Shown here: in pieces, positions 53,738 through 64,000 of the stretch | Layout of the letters: each line of letters opens with the position of its first letter | Numbering within the stretch: the first letter of the stretch is position 1 | DNA from: Hydrangea macrophylla | Lineage: Eukaryota > Streptophyta > Magnoliopsida > Cornales > Hydrangeaceae | Direction: 5' to 3' | Assembly (NCBI GenBank): GCA_033977485.1 | Contig: CM066984.1 | Location: 106,859,691 to 106,923,690, forward strand | Length of the DNA stretch: 64,000 nucleotides | Notes under the pieces: generated by a model | What the model was told of the DNA's origin: nothing | Database searches by the model: none | The model's input: the letters and a program-made list of their open reading frames with translations, nothing else | Made by a program: the position numbers and the translations under genes

Positions 53738-55799
53738 TCACTCCTTTTCTTTTCTTGTTTTGATACGTTTTTATCTCTATTACTGTTCAGTTTTTCCTTG
53801 ATGGTGGGTTATATATATAGGTAATCGGATGGTCTTTGCAATAGTTCTTTGGTGCTGTTTTTTGGTTACTGTCTTGTGTCTCACTGATACACTCTGCAAA
53901 AAAAATTCCCAGTACTCATGCTCATGCGTATATAGATGTTGCTTTGGTTTCTGACTTAAAAGTGTTTTATTTTCTTTCATTGTCGATGAAATCATGAATC
54001 TTTGTTTATGTTGTTCATATATCACATTTATGACATGGTGGTGCCTTCAATGTTGAATTCATTTGTGCTCATGTGTTAGTGTTGTTTAGCTAGCTCTTAG
54101 TCTTTGTATATTGGCATGTTCTACAATAGCTAGCAAAATATATATATGCAATAGGCGACCAACCTAAGCACTTCCCGGCTGCAATTATGGGCCTTATTTT
54201 GGCACTTTGTAATTGAAGTGAAAACTAGTGAATCACTTTTGAGTTATATTTGCTGCATACATTGTGTACATGACTAAATTCTACTATGCTGAATGTGGAA
54301 TGCGCAGCTTGGTTTGAACGACTCAACGTGTTGCCGATTAGGTTTGGCTGTTTGAGCTCTCCAAATGCTACTAAATATGTCTTGCAACTCTGAAATATAT
54401 GATGACTATATGATACTCATATTTTGGTCGGTCTTACTCTATGAATAAGAAATCAGAAGGTGGCCTTTGGTACCACTCTTAAGTTACATGATCCAGGAGC
54501 TGCTTTTATTTCTCACGTAGGTTAAGTTTTTACATACTGTTCTTTGTCACCCTGTATGAGTGGTTGGACCCTATCCTTACTAACAGAACCACAATATCGT
54601 TCACAGCAGCACAGGTATCTCTAAAATGGAACTGCTGTGTAATTTTCCTTGATTCCATTGGATTTTAGATGAACCACAATATTCTTGGTGTGACTCAGGC
54701 ATTAAGGCTCTCAGTGGATTGGAACTTGGAACCCACTACATCCCTTGTTAAGAGGGCTGCAAAGTGGGGTGAGACCGTCATAGAAAAACTTCAGGCTAGT
54801 TGATGGAAGAAGAAATATTTGCTGTGTGTGTCATATAGAGATAATGACGTTTGGCTCCAGTGAGAATGAATCATTATGCCTTGTGTAATCCACATGTTTA
54901 ATTGCCAAAGTGCCTCTGACATGTAGGTTAGATTCTTTTTGCTGCTTTTTGTTGCAGTTTTCCAACAGATCATTAGTATCCCATATGCCAAAACCAAGCA
55001 AACTACCTAGCAAATAGACACACAATTAGGTGACCTTTAGATGAGGTGATTTGGGGTGGTTTTGAAGTATGGAATTTCGACTTAAGGTTTTGCATTTTCA
55101 GATGACTTTTTATGTCAATGAGATGGTTATTGCAATAGTGGTAGTTGTGGGGGGTGGCGGGTGATGCTATTTTGGTGTGATTTTTGAGGAGGGTAAAACT
55201 TCTTGGTATAGGTGGTTAGATGGTGTGGCAGTGGCTATGGTGCGTTGGTAGTATTGGTGAGTGCCCTTGTCCAAAAAATCTGGACTAGGCAATGAAGTGG
55301 TGGTCTTATGGAGCTTGGTATTCTTTTGTAGTTTTGTAGCATTACTGCGATGCGCCCATGGTGGTTTTGCCTACTACAATTAAGAGCCTAAGAGCTTGTA
55401 CCACCTCCATCGTTGTCTCTGAGGAATCTTCTGTGGATCAACCTGTGATCCAGCTGTTAACAAATAATCTTGCAGCATTTGGGTCAGGAATCCCATTAGA
55501 AATGTGGATGATGCATCCAGCTTAAGGTAAGCTCATTGGTCTTCAATCCAATTCTTCGTTGTTGATTTATCATTTCCCTTTTAAAGTGGCTTTTTCCTTT
55601 CTTTTTTCTATGGCCATGAATGTGAGAAACTCTACACACACCTCTCTAGTCACCCACCTAGTTTTCTCTTTTCACCTACGAACACAATGGGGAACGCGTC
55701 ATGTACAGCTCAATGTACCATGTGCGTGTAGAGAGAAAAAAAGGTGGTTAAATTTAGCTCCTAGTTTATTATTCTGATGCAATCCTAGGTTAGTGTAAA
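53738..55799. other. 3' flank of the host gene, no supported gene
   Basis: The first few hundred bases are T-rich and plausibly 3'UTR. Further on I see no domain. A short plus-strand frame at 55358-55525 (ATG to TAA, 55 codons, MVVLPTTIKSLRACTTSIVV) is the only mildly protein-like piece and is not recognised. Sequence here is less repetitive than elsewhere in the window. Confidence 0.45.
55358..55525 (+). other. Small unrecognised ORF
   Basis: 55 codons with ordinary composition (VSEESSVDQPVIQLLTNNLA). It ends in TAA next to a GGTAAGC sequence. There is no promoter or neighbour evidence. It may be chance or a remnant exon. Confidence 0.15.
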
Positions 55800-56615
55800 C
55801 AAAATGGAGAACTTATGTGAGGCTCAACAACAAACCAAGTAATATAACAAAGGCAGCAAATCAATTCAGCCACTGATTTTCCAAAACAAACTGTTATGTA
55901 GTATTTAATAAACCACAAGTGTTGTAACACTTCAAAGCCACTAAAACAATAAAACAACCTAGATTTATTTCACTGTTTCTTGTAGAAAAATAGGGCAGCA
56001 AAGGGGAGAAAACAGAGCAGCCAATCTGATGGGCTGGGGAGAAATAAGTAAAGAAAGAGTAAGAAAAGAAGAAGTGAGCAACAGTCCAGAAGAAGAAGAA
56101 GAGGAATAAAGAGAAGAATCAGAAAAGAAGAAGGATGAGAAAGAAAGAAGAGGAATCAAACAATATAGAAAGAGAAGAAGAAGAAGAAGAAAGAGAGAAA
56201 GAAAACCTTGCAGCAGAGAGGGGAAAGAAGCAGCAGCCGTAAGGTAGCAGCCACAGAGAGAAGAAGAAGAAGAAAAGAAGGAAAGAAATAGACAGACCTG
56301 GGAAGAAGAAGAGCAGTAGCAGAGATGAGAAGCAGCAGCAGAGAGGAGGAAGAGAAGCAGCTGAGAAGAGGAGAGCAGCCGTAGGGTTCCGGCAAAATGA
56401 AATATCCAAAATCTCCCCTTGTGCTCCCAGAACTTAAGTTTAAATAGCCCACCCAAGTCATGTGACTTGCATGTGACTCTTTAAATGATGTGGACACCCC
56501 TCACATCTAAGGGTTTAAAACAAACTTAAGACAAAAAAAAAGCTAAATAAAAAGAAAATACTGCTAGTACTTAAAATTAAAATACATAAATAATAAGTAG
56601 TAATTCTAAGTTACA
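55800..56615 (-). repeat. Probable Gy5 3' LTR
   Basis: It lies directly after the Gy5 chromodomain remnant. The inner edge at 56615 reads, on the minus strand, GGGGAGAACTGA then TGTAACTTAG, a purine tract followed by an LTR start. A minus-strand TATA box (GGCTATTTAAACTT) lies near 56438-56451. A GAAGAAG-rich tract (56080-56330) follows, giving low-complexity ORFs. The outer end was not located. Confidence 0.45.
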
Positions 56616-56782
56616 TCAGTTCTCCCCGTGTGGAAAGAACTTGACTCCGTCGAGTATGCTTCGGTAAGTCTTTGAAACAAATCTTCACAACGATGTCTCA
56701 ACTCGGTCTCATCCATCCACGAACTATTGGTCAAGGGTCTACCTCTCTAGCGAATTAGATACTTTCGGAGTATTCCGCCTTG
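56616..56782 (-). pseudogene. Gy5 pol C-terminus: second half of chromodomain
   Basis: Minus strand reads a chromodomain-like segment (KYLIR.RGRPLTNSSWMDE) with one in-frame stop at the starred Trp position. It is followed by a Ser-rich tail. It is separated from the first half of the domain (57538-57600) by the inserted 755-bp TIR element. Confidence 0.75.
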
Positions 56783-57537
56783 CTATGTAGCACGGATACG
56801 AACACGATACGACACGGAGACGGCGAAACGGCAAATTCCAAAAATATAGAATACGGAGACGACTAGGATACTTCGAATAAAATAATTTTTTTTATGTAAT
56901 TTAATTTTAAGTAAATATATATATATATATATATAATTAGAAGGGAGGATTAAACATCAACATTATATTACATATCCATCAAAAAAAAAAAAACCCTAAG
57001 CTCAAAACCCTTTTTGACTCATGTAATAACTAATAAAGAAAAAGTATCGACGAAACAAGATTTAAAAAGAAAGAGTCTAAGAGTCTAGGGCTTATATGAT
57101 ATTATGATATACATACTTATATATCATTTTATTTTCTCAATATTTTGTTTGTACCCACCCCCACCCCCCAAGAAACACTTATTTTAAAAAGATCACCATT
57201 CCTCAAACCCAAAAAAAGAAAAAAAAAGGACCACCAGGACAAAAGTGTCCCAGGAGTGTCCCCCAAGAAACTCTTATTTTAAAAAGATCATCATTCCTCA
57301 AAAACCCCAAAAAAAAAAAAAAAAAAAAAGACCACTAGGCTAAAAGTGTCCCAGGAGTGTCCTGACGTGTTTTGCCATGTCCTAGAAGTGTCTGACAATG
57401 TGATTTAATTAAAATTAATCTAGACACTTCCATAGCCGTGTCCCGTGCGTGTCCCAGCCGTGTCCGTGTCCGTGTCCGTGTCTGCGGAGTGTCAGAAACG
57501 CAAACGGCACCCCAAATGAAGTGTCCGTGCTACATAG
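56783..57537. mobile_element. TIR element, 755 bp, inserted in the Gy5 chromodomain
   Basis: Ends CTATGTAGCACGGATAC and GTGTCCGTGCTACATAG form an inverted repeat. Flanks are CCGCCTTG (56775-56782) and CTGCCTTG (57538-57545), an 8-bp duplication with one mismatch, as for hAT or Mutator-like elements. Inside are (GTGTCC)n-like repeats near 57450-57485 and a duplicated segment (AAAGTGTCCCAGGAGTGTCC near 57240 and 57345). No transposase. Confidence 0.85.
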
Positions 57538-58046
57538 CTGCCTTGTGTCTTGATAGCCTTGATATCAACAATGTCTTCAATGAAATCCTTCACGCGACTA
57601 GTAGATTAACATATAACTTCTCGAGAACACGAAAAACCATTCATGCCCACAATAAACCATGACTAAGTCTCCCATAGAAAAGGACAACTCCCTAAGATGT
57701 TGATCGACTTCCTCTTTATATTTAGAATTGGTAACTCGTAGCTTCTCAAGCACTTCTCGCTGCACATTCTTTTTATGCTCAATAATATTATCAGCTTTAG
57801 GACTAATATAACCACAATAAGGAATAGCAGCACAATCGAGAATATGTGGAATTGGAAAGCTATAAACAATTTCAAAATGAGTTTTTCCGATTGTTCTATT
57901 CGGTGAACTGTTATAGGCAAATTCTACTTCTTGTAAATTAAGTCCCATTGATGTGGTCTTTCGCTAGCCAAACATCGAAGCAAACCACCAGGGTTGAGAT
58001 TAACTACCTTTGTCTGTCCATCCATTTGAGGATGATAAGCACTATT
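57538..58046 (-). pseudogene. Gy5 integrase C-terminal part
   Basis: Minus-strand gypsy integrase with VEFAYNSSPNRTIGKTHFEI and a following helical segment (KLRVTNSKYKEEVDQHLRE). Upstream at 57950-58046 is the degenerate end of the catalytic core (YHPQMDGQTK in place of the Glu-bearing TDGQTE). It is damaged by stops and frameshifts. Co2 splits it from the rest of the core at 63139 onward. Confidence 0.8.
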
Positions 58047-58051
58047 AAATT

Positions 58052-58245
58052 AGAAGAAAGAGATGGGGAAGAATTTCAGATGATTTTATTCATGTTTTGT
58101 AGCTGTTTATATACACAAACTAAGTTACAAGTTTAGGAAAGGAAAGAAATAAAATAGGAAATAGGATCACAAAATCAAATCATAAGATAAGATCCAAATA
58201 AATCCCTAGTTGACTGAAATCTTATCCAACGAATTATTTCCAACA
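58052..58245 (-). repeat. Co2 3' LTR (194 bp)
   Basis: Matches 62924-63133 with a 16-bp length difference (a GGAAAGAAAAGAGAATAAA segment is shortened here). The purine tract TTGAGAGGGAG on the minus strand lies directly next to it at 58246-58256. Confidence 0.9.
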
Positions 58246-58289
58246 CTCCCTCTCAAGTTGGGTGAAGATATCCACAAGACCAAGCTTGC

Positions 58290-59700
58290 CAAGGGAAGCT
58301 CCTAAAATGGACGGGCCAACCGGCTTGGTAAACATATGTGCAGTCTAATCAGATGAGGGAACAAACTGTGGAGTAATAACACCTGCCCGAACCTTCTCCT
58401 GTATGAAGTGAACACCCTCTCGATATGTTTAGTTCACTCATGGAGAACAGAGTTGGAATCAAGCATTATAGCTGATTTGTTGTCGCAGAACAGAGTAGAA
58501 GAGTCCTGTATAGGATACCCAATTTCTTTCAACAAGGAGCGAAGCCAGATAAGGTCACATGTGCCTTGAGCCGTAGCCTGATTCTCGGCTTCAGCTGAAG
58601 ATCTAGAAACGACGACTTGTTTTTTACTTTCTATGAAAGGGGATGGCTGCCATAGAAGGTACAAAAACCTGAGGTAGAGCGTCTATCAGTTTTAGAACCT
58701 GCATAATCAGTGTCGGTAAAACACGAGATCCCACTCTAGAATAACCCAAGACCAGGGCAAGTCTTGAGATATATAAGAATATGGTGAACAACATCAAGAT
58801 GCGAGGAACGTGGAGCATGCATGAATTGACTCACAACACTCACCGCAAATGAGATGTTTGGTCGTGTGTGAGTCAAGTAAATAAGACGACCAACAAGTCG
58901 CTGATAGACAGTAGCATCAGGTAGAAGTTCTCTGGACTCAACTGATAACTTCTGGTTTAGATCCATAGGGGTAGAAGCTGGCCGACACCCCATCACGCCA
59001 GTATCCCGAAGTAGATCGAGAGCATACTTCCTTTGAGATAAAGAAATTCCATGGTGGGAGCGAGCCACCTCAATACCTAGGAAATAACGGAGAGGGCCCA
59101 GATCTTTGACATTGAAAACCTTTCCAAGAACTGTCTTAACTTTGACAATACTTGGGACATCTTTTCCAGTGATAATGATGTCATCAACATAAACAGAGAG
59201 AATCACACAACGACCATCCAGGCGACGGTGGAAAAAGTACGTGTGGTCCAAATGACATCGGGTAAAGCCCATAGACAAAATAACCTCACTAAAGTGATTA
59301 AACCATGCCCGTGGAGACGGCTTGAGGCCATAAAGAGACTTGCGAAGCCGGCAGACTTTCCCAGAATACTCCCCCTAAGCCCGAAAACCCGGTGGACGAT
59401 CTATATAAATAGTTTCAAGAAGATCACCGTTCAGGAAGGCATTCTTGATGTCCATATGATGTAGAGGCCAAAGAATGTGAGGCAGCTAAGGAGATGAGAA
59501 GTCGAACAATTGTCACTTTAGCTACAGGAGCAAAAGTTGCACTATAGTCCTTTCCTGGAATCTGAGTGAACCCTTTAGCCACAAGGCGGGCCTTATACCT
59601 TTCAATTGACCATCTGCCTGGTACTTCACACTGAATACCCATTTACATCCAACCGTCTTTTCCTCGCTCGGGAGAGGAACAAGCTCCTATGTTTGGTTGC
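58290..59700 (-). pseudogene. Co2 reverse transcriptase and RNase H
   Basis: RT pieces at 59642-59424 ([15 protein letters not shown] [26 protein letters not shown]) and 59278-58736 (YVDDIIITGKD active site, YFLGIEVARS, GRLIYLTHTRPNISF). RNase H is at 58664-58434 (VSRSSAEAENQA, FCDNKSA). The pieces lie in different frames, joined by frameshifts near 58740 and 59300-59420. The order and motifs are those of Ty1/copia. The RT catalytic YVDD is preserved, but the frame is not. Confidence 0.88.
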
Positions 59701-59701
59701 G

Positions 59702-61440
59702 CTAAAGAGCATCCATTTCCAAAGTCATAGCTGCTACCCAGTGAGGGTCCTGAAGAGCCTCAGATACAGATCGAGGAATTGGGGTGGAGTCCACCCAGCT
59801 AAGAAAGGACTGATAAGTGTCAGAAAGACCTGAATAAGAAACATACTGGGCAATTGGGTGGTGAGTACTAGTAGAGAAAACCATAACGATTAGGGGGACG
59901 GCGAGTACGAGAAGGGTATCGGGAAGTAATAGACTCAAGTGACTAGAAGCATTACCAGAAACCGGAGAGGATAATGGAGCAGTTGGACGCAAGAGTACAC
60001 CTGTTGAGGATCTGTAGTAATGACTGGAGGTAGCATGGTGTCAGTAAAAGGAGACGAGGAGATCACCTGAGGAGATTCAAAGGAGGTAACAGGACGAGGA
60101 AGCACACAAGTCTCCTCTGTGACTTCGTCAACTGCAGTTCTTGATGAAGAATTAGGGCCTGCAAAGAAAGGAGTATCCTTCAAAAAAGTGACATCCATAG
60201 AGTGATATTAGTGACGGGGAACATGATCATAACAACGATATCCCTTCGACATAGAAGAGTACCCTAAGAAGATACACCTAACTGCTTTATCATCCAATTT
60301 AGTTCGAGTAGGGCTCTGATTCTGAACCAAACAAGTGCATCGAAATACCCAAGGTAAAATAGGAAAAAGAGTACAATCGGGCAGAAGAATTTGCAAAGGT
60401 GCTTTACCATGTAAGACTCGACTAGGAGTTCGATTCAAGAGGTGGGTAGCAGCAGTAAGAAAAGCCATATGCCAAAAATATTTGGGGACATGTCTCCCAC
60501 ACAAAAGGCTTTGAACAACAGCCATGATGGAGCACTTCTTTCGTTCTGCAACACCATTCTGTTCAGGGGTGTATGGGCGTGAGTTGTTGAAGGATATACC
60601 CTTTTGGTTAAGCTTGAACCGAAATTCATTAGTAATATATTCCCTGCCATTGTCAGATCAAAGATTATGCACAACTGTATTAAATTGGATTTTAATCATT
60701 TGCAGAAAATTGGTGAACAAAGTGAATACTTCGGATTTTTTCTTTAGAAGATAGACCCAAGTGCAACGAGTGTAATCATCTATAAATGTGACATAGTAGT
60801 GGTGGCCAGAGATAGCATTAATTGGGGAAGGACCCCACACATCACTATCACTACGAATAAGATCAAATGCACAAGGGGCACGATTAATGCGAGGAATGTA
60901 ACTAGATCGTGTATGTTTACAATTCACACACAACATAGCTAAAATTCAACTTCCGACAAGTTTTATTTAGCAGAGGAAATAGTTGACAAAGATATTGAAA
61001 GATCGCATAGCCCAAACGGGTGTGCCACAAATGTAAAGACTCTAAAGAAAAATTGACAGATTCTGAAGTAGGCAAAACAGACGCCTGAAAACCAGAAAAC
61101 TGCCCATGCTCCCCTGGAAGATCCCCAAACTAGTACAGTCCATCCCACTCATACCCTGCCAAAAATCCTCTTCGAAGTCTAGTCCTGCAAGAGACACCGA
61201 TCATGAAAGAAAACAACAGAACAATTTAGGTCCTTTGCAAGGCGACTAACAGAGAGAAGGTTATAAGAAAAGTTGGGAACATGAAGAACTGAGGATAAAG
61301 TAATATTGGGAGATAAAGTAACTTCACCCTTGTTCTGGATATGGATGATGGAGCCATCCGCAATTTGAACATATTGGGAGACGGGAATAATCGGGGATGA
61401 AAAATAAGACAACGTACCAGTTATGTGATCATTTGCTCCA
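59702..61440 (-). pseudogene. Co2 protease end and integrase
   Basis: Protease begins near 61440 with a SGANDHITG-type motif and continues as VLHVPNFSYNLLSVSRLAKD (61412-61179). Integrase core is at 60936-60435 (FDLIRSDVWGPS-like segment, FIDDYTRCTWVYLLKKKSEV, then RKEC-type NGVAERKK replaced by a frame-shifted copy). The C-terminal part is at 60525-60208 (RVFGCTCFVQ-like, CIFLGYSSMSKGYRCYD). A spacer with DVTFLKDTPFF follows (60198-59702). It is broken by several stops. Confidence 0.85.
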
Positions 61441-61562
61441 GAATCAAGGACCCAAGTAGGCTGGCCAGACTTAACATGAAGAGCAGTGGAGGTAGTACCC
61501 GTAGCTAGAGTAGCAGTAGAGGTAGATCCAGGACGAGGACTCTATTGAATAAGTGATCCCAA

Positions 61563-62541
61563 CTAAGACTGGAGATGACTCATTTGAGCTTGGAGTTGAA
61601 GCATTTTTGAATTAGACTGGTTGGGAAGAGAATCTGCAACTGCTGTAGTCCGAGAGGGAACTTTTCCCTTGTTCCTAACATATTTTTCCCAAAGCTCTGG
61701 ATGAAGTTTGAAGCACCGATCCCTGACATGACCATCTCTGTTACAATTAGTGCAATGGGGTTTATTCCCCTGAGAGTGAACAACAGAAGCGGTGGATGCT
61801 GCAAAAGCCATCGGATCAGGTATAGGAGTCTTAGGGATAGCAGGAGATGGAGGCTGTAATAAGCGGCGGCGACGTTCGTCACCATCAAGAGTGGCAAATG
61901 CCTCATAGAGAGAAGGCATAGGGGATGAGTTTACAATATGGGTTCGAAGAGACTCGAACTCGGGCTTCAAACCCATCAAAAACTGATATGTATGTTGACA
62001 ATCGATGCGCTGAATGGTTGTGTCAGAAGAATCATTGAGAGGTTCATATTAAGCTAATTCCTCCCAACGAGCCTGAAGATAACCGAAATAGTCAGTAACA
62101 GAGAGTCCCAAAGTCTCCTGGGTAGCATGATGAATCTCGCGATACGGCTTGAAAATTCGTGAATCATTGCGCTCATGCGCATACATTTTGGTCAAAGCAG
62201 ACCACAAACCACGTATCGTAACATGGTACATGAAGATATGATAGATACCGTTCCTCCATGGAGTTAAAGATCCACCCCAAGATTGTGCAATTGTCGATAT
62301 CCCATTGCACACGCATGACCGGCGATTTGGGTTCAACATCGAGGATCCAACCAGATTTGCCCTTTCCACCTAAGAAAAGGCGAAACGAAAAAGACCAAAC
62401 AACAAGGTTCCTTCCATTCAACAAAACACTAGTAACACGATGAGCAGGTGCATGTTGGGATTGAGAGAGATCTGGGCGTGAAGCTTTGCATTCTAGATAG
62501 GATCCATCATTGTAATAGTAGAAATAACCCAAATAATCCAT
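61563..62541 (-). pseudogene. Co2 gag
   Basis: Starts at an ATG at 62541 (MDYLGYFYYYNDGSYLEC) and runs through HRVTSVLLNGRNLVVWSFSF, a typical copia gag opening. The middle at 62369-62049 has RWEELA at its end. 61979-61563 contains MMGLKPEFESLRTHIVNSSP and a zinc knuckle (CTNCNRDGHVRDRC). Frameshifts lie near 62180 and 62050-61980. Confidence 0.85.
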
Positions 62542-62911
62542 AAGAGAAAACTTCAGAGAAGAGGAAAGAATGGACTTGACCGGACAATATCGGTGAAAGA
62601 ACAAAGAGAGTGGCCACCAGAGGATAATTGGTAGCCAAAGGAGGTGACGAAGAGCACAAAAAAGGCTCTAAAACATCACAATGATGAAAAGAAGGCCCTT
62701 ACGGGCAAAAAAACATCAGTAATACTGCTGGAACAGGCTGCCGGAGGTAGCCGGAGGGTTGCCAGAGGTTGGCGACGGCTGGCGTGGGCTGCCCGGGGGT
62801 CGCCTGGACTGGGCGAAGAGGCTGGTGGTCTGGGTGAGGGCTGGGCTGAGCTGCAGAGGGGCTGGTGGTAGCGGCTAGGGCTGCGGCTTGTAGTGGTGGT
62901 GGAGAGAGTTG

Positions 62912-62923
62912 GCTTTGATACCA
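62912..62923 (-). other. Co2 primer-binding site
   Basis: Minus strand reads TGGTATCAAAGC, an initiator tRNA-Met type site with one change, directly adjoining the LTR. Confidence 0.85.
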
Positions 62924-63133
62924 AGAAGAAAGAGAGGGGGAAGAATTTCTGATGATTTTATTCATGTTTTGTAGCTGTTTATAGATACACAAACTAAGTT
63001 ACAAGTGTAGGAAAGAAAAGAGAATAAAGGAAAGAAATAAAATTGGAAACAGGATCACAAAATCAAATCACAAGATAAGATCCTAATAAATCCCTAGTTG
63101 ACTGAAATCTTATCCAAGGAATTATTTCTAACA
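62924..63133 (-). repeat. Co2 5' LTR (210 bp)
   Basis: On the minus strand it starts TGTTAGAAATAATTCC and ends CTCTTTCTTCT, so it lacks the usual terminal CA. The same end is present in the 3' LTR. Confidence 0.9.
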
Positions 63134-63138
63134 AAATT

Positions 63139-64000
63139 GAAGGTTAGTTCCAAGTCGACTACATCAAGTTCTCCAAAAATGACTCAAGAATTTTGTGTCC
63201 ATGACCGAAGTGAATGACATAGGTATGCGATGCAAACGGACTATCTCCTTAAAGAACAAATGAGCAATATGAGATGTTTCAGACTTTGATTCCGAATGAA
63301 ATGTGTCATCTTAGAAAATCTATCCACCACCACAAACACAGAATCCACTTTCCTAAGAGTATCGGCAAACCTGGAATTTTCTTAGGAATAAGTTCTTTAA
63401 ATTCATCAAGTAAAGGTTGCACTTCCTTTGGAAATGTAGACTCTAGTTTTACCTCTTTACCTACCACAAGGCATTCAACTTGAGTCCTCTTTGGTTTTGT
63501 CTCAAGTTCGTTCTGATTAAAGACCATGACAGACTTCTGTTCAACTCTATTCTGGGTAGACTGTTGGTTCACCTTCTTTGTAGGCATCTTTGCATTCCTT
63601 TGAGGACACAAAATTATCTCAAACTTGTCTTTCTTGAAGGTGTAGGTATTCTTTTCTCCATCATGTTGGGTCTTTCTATCATACTGCCACGGACGTCCCA
63701 ACAAGATATGACACACTTCTAGTGGTATAACATCACACCAGACCTTGTCCCTATAATTCTTCCCAATGGAGAATTTCACCAAACAACGTTTAGTGACCCG
63801 GACCTCACATTCTTCCTTAAACTAAGCCACCTTATATGGACTAGATATTGCTCGGTCTTCAACGCGAGTTTGTCAACCATCTCTTGGGAGAAAAGTTTTC
63901 AGTGCTCCCACTGTCAAATGACAATGGAACACAACTTCCCTTTGGCTGTGCAAGTAGTGCAGAAGAGATTTGCCTCAACCAATCTATCATCGGTAGAGGC
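63139..64000 (-). pseudogene. Gy5 protease joined to integrase by deletion (runs off window)
   Basis: From the right edge, the minus strand shows a retropepsin-like start (FDSGSTENF near 63910-63930), then LLGRPWQYDRKTQHDGEKNT (ORF 63306-63782) and the linker up to ELIPKKIPGLP near 63370. Instead of RT, the next sequence in another frame is the integrase core ([17 protein letters not shown] near 63300-63350, continuing to about 63139). RT, RNase H and the integrase zinc finger are missing. The motif style resembles plant Reina/CRM-type gypsy elements. Gag lies beyond the window. Confidence 0.8.

Larger units (their letters stand above)
58052..63133 (-). mobile_element. Co2: complete short-LTR Ty1/copia element, degraded
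   Basis: LTRs at 58052-58245 and 62924-63133 flank gag to RNase H in copia order on the minus strand. AAATT target duplications lie at 58047-58051 and 63134-63138. Insertion is inside the Gy5 integrase. LTRs near 200 bp suit the short-LTR copia lineages such as Ale. Many frameshifts and stops show it is no longer functional. Confidence 0.92.

Noticed and set aside
55965..56497. Minus-strand ORFs of 96-163 codons rich in Ser, Leu and Phe
   Set aside because: They come from a GAAGAAG-type tract in the probable Gy5 LTR, with no domain and poor composition.
62644..62992. Trp/Gly-rich and Pro/Ser-rich ORFs next to the Co2 5' LTR
   Set aside because: The region is a GC-rich repeat-like leader between primer site and gag, with opposed-strand ORFs of biased composition and no motif.
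1..64000. tRNA or rRNA genes
   Set aside because: None was seen. The only tRNA-like pieces are 12-15-base primer sites of the retroelements.

Overview
The window looks like heterochromatic nuclear DNA of a eudicot plant. It holds one convincing host gene, an intronless cold-shock-domain RNA-binding protein at 52943-53737. The rest is a nest of LTR retrotransposons with a few DNA transposons. Pointers to a plant are initiator-tRNA-Met primer sites (TGGTATCAGAGC type), Ty3/gypsy chromoviruses with C-terminal chromodomains, Ty1/copia elements, Tat/Ogre-like 3-kb LTRs starting TGTAGACACC, and the plant-type CSD plus CCHC protein. I use these local labels: Gy1 (1-4927), Gy2 (8142-12757), Co1 (14112-22819), Tat1 (22820-24745), Gy3 (about 24750-37315), Gy4 (38744-49319), Gy5 (about 55800-64000) and Co2 (58052-63133).

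Layout. Gy1 enters from the left edge (RT, PR, gag, PBS, 2.1-kb LTR; minus strand). An AT-rich repeat tract and a 5'-truncated LTR of the Gy3 family follow, then a decayed chromovirus (Gy2). Next is a small exon-like ORF of unknown nature, then a nearly complete copia element (Co1) whose 1.5-kb LTRs differ at about ten sites. Right of Co1 lie the 3' end and truncated LTR of a Tat-like element (Tat1), which abut the truncated Gy3. The 5' LTR of Gy3 (28848-37315) is split by two solo LTRs, each with a perfect 5-bp target duplication. Gy4 is a complete 10.6-kb Tekay-like chromovirus: two 2239-bp LTRs with one difference seen, a perfect duplication AGAAA, and one open 1506-codon gag-pol frame with all catalytic residues. 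A Harbinger-like MITE and a long-armed Mutator-like foldback element precede the host gene. The right end is an old gypsy element (Gy5) interrupted by a 755-bp TIR element and by a complete short-LTR copia (Co2).

Two things stand out. First, unrelated LTR families each carry clusters of short near-perfect palindromes at regular, helix-like spacing. TTCGATCGATCGAA occurs in the copia Co1 and in the chromovirus Gy4 with the same alternating 19/24-25-bp spacing. GCACTCACTGAGTGCC occurs every 21-22 bp in Tat1-type LTRs, just upstream of the TATA box. CAGTCGACTG occurs in the Gy1 LTR, and CTCGCGCGAC in the Gy3-family LTRs. Second, Gy3 and Gy4 both encode an extra protein between the primer site and gag. 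It starts with a shared MDP...DA(F/Y)GGH block and has an acidic tail.

All domain calls come from reading the sequence by eye. No database search was run, and lineage names are family-level judgements.
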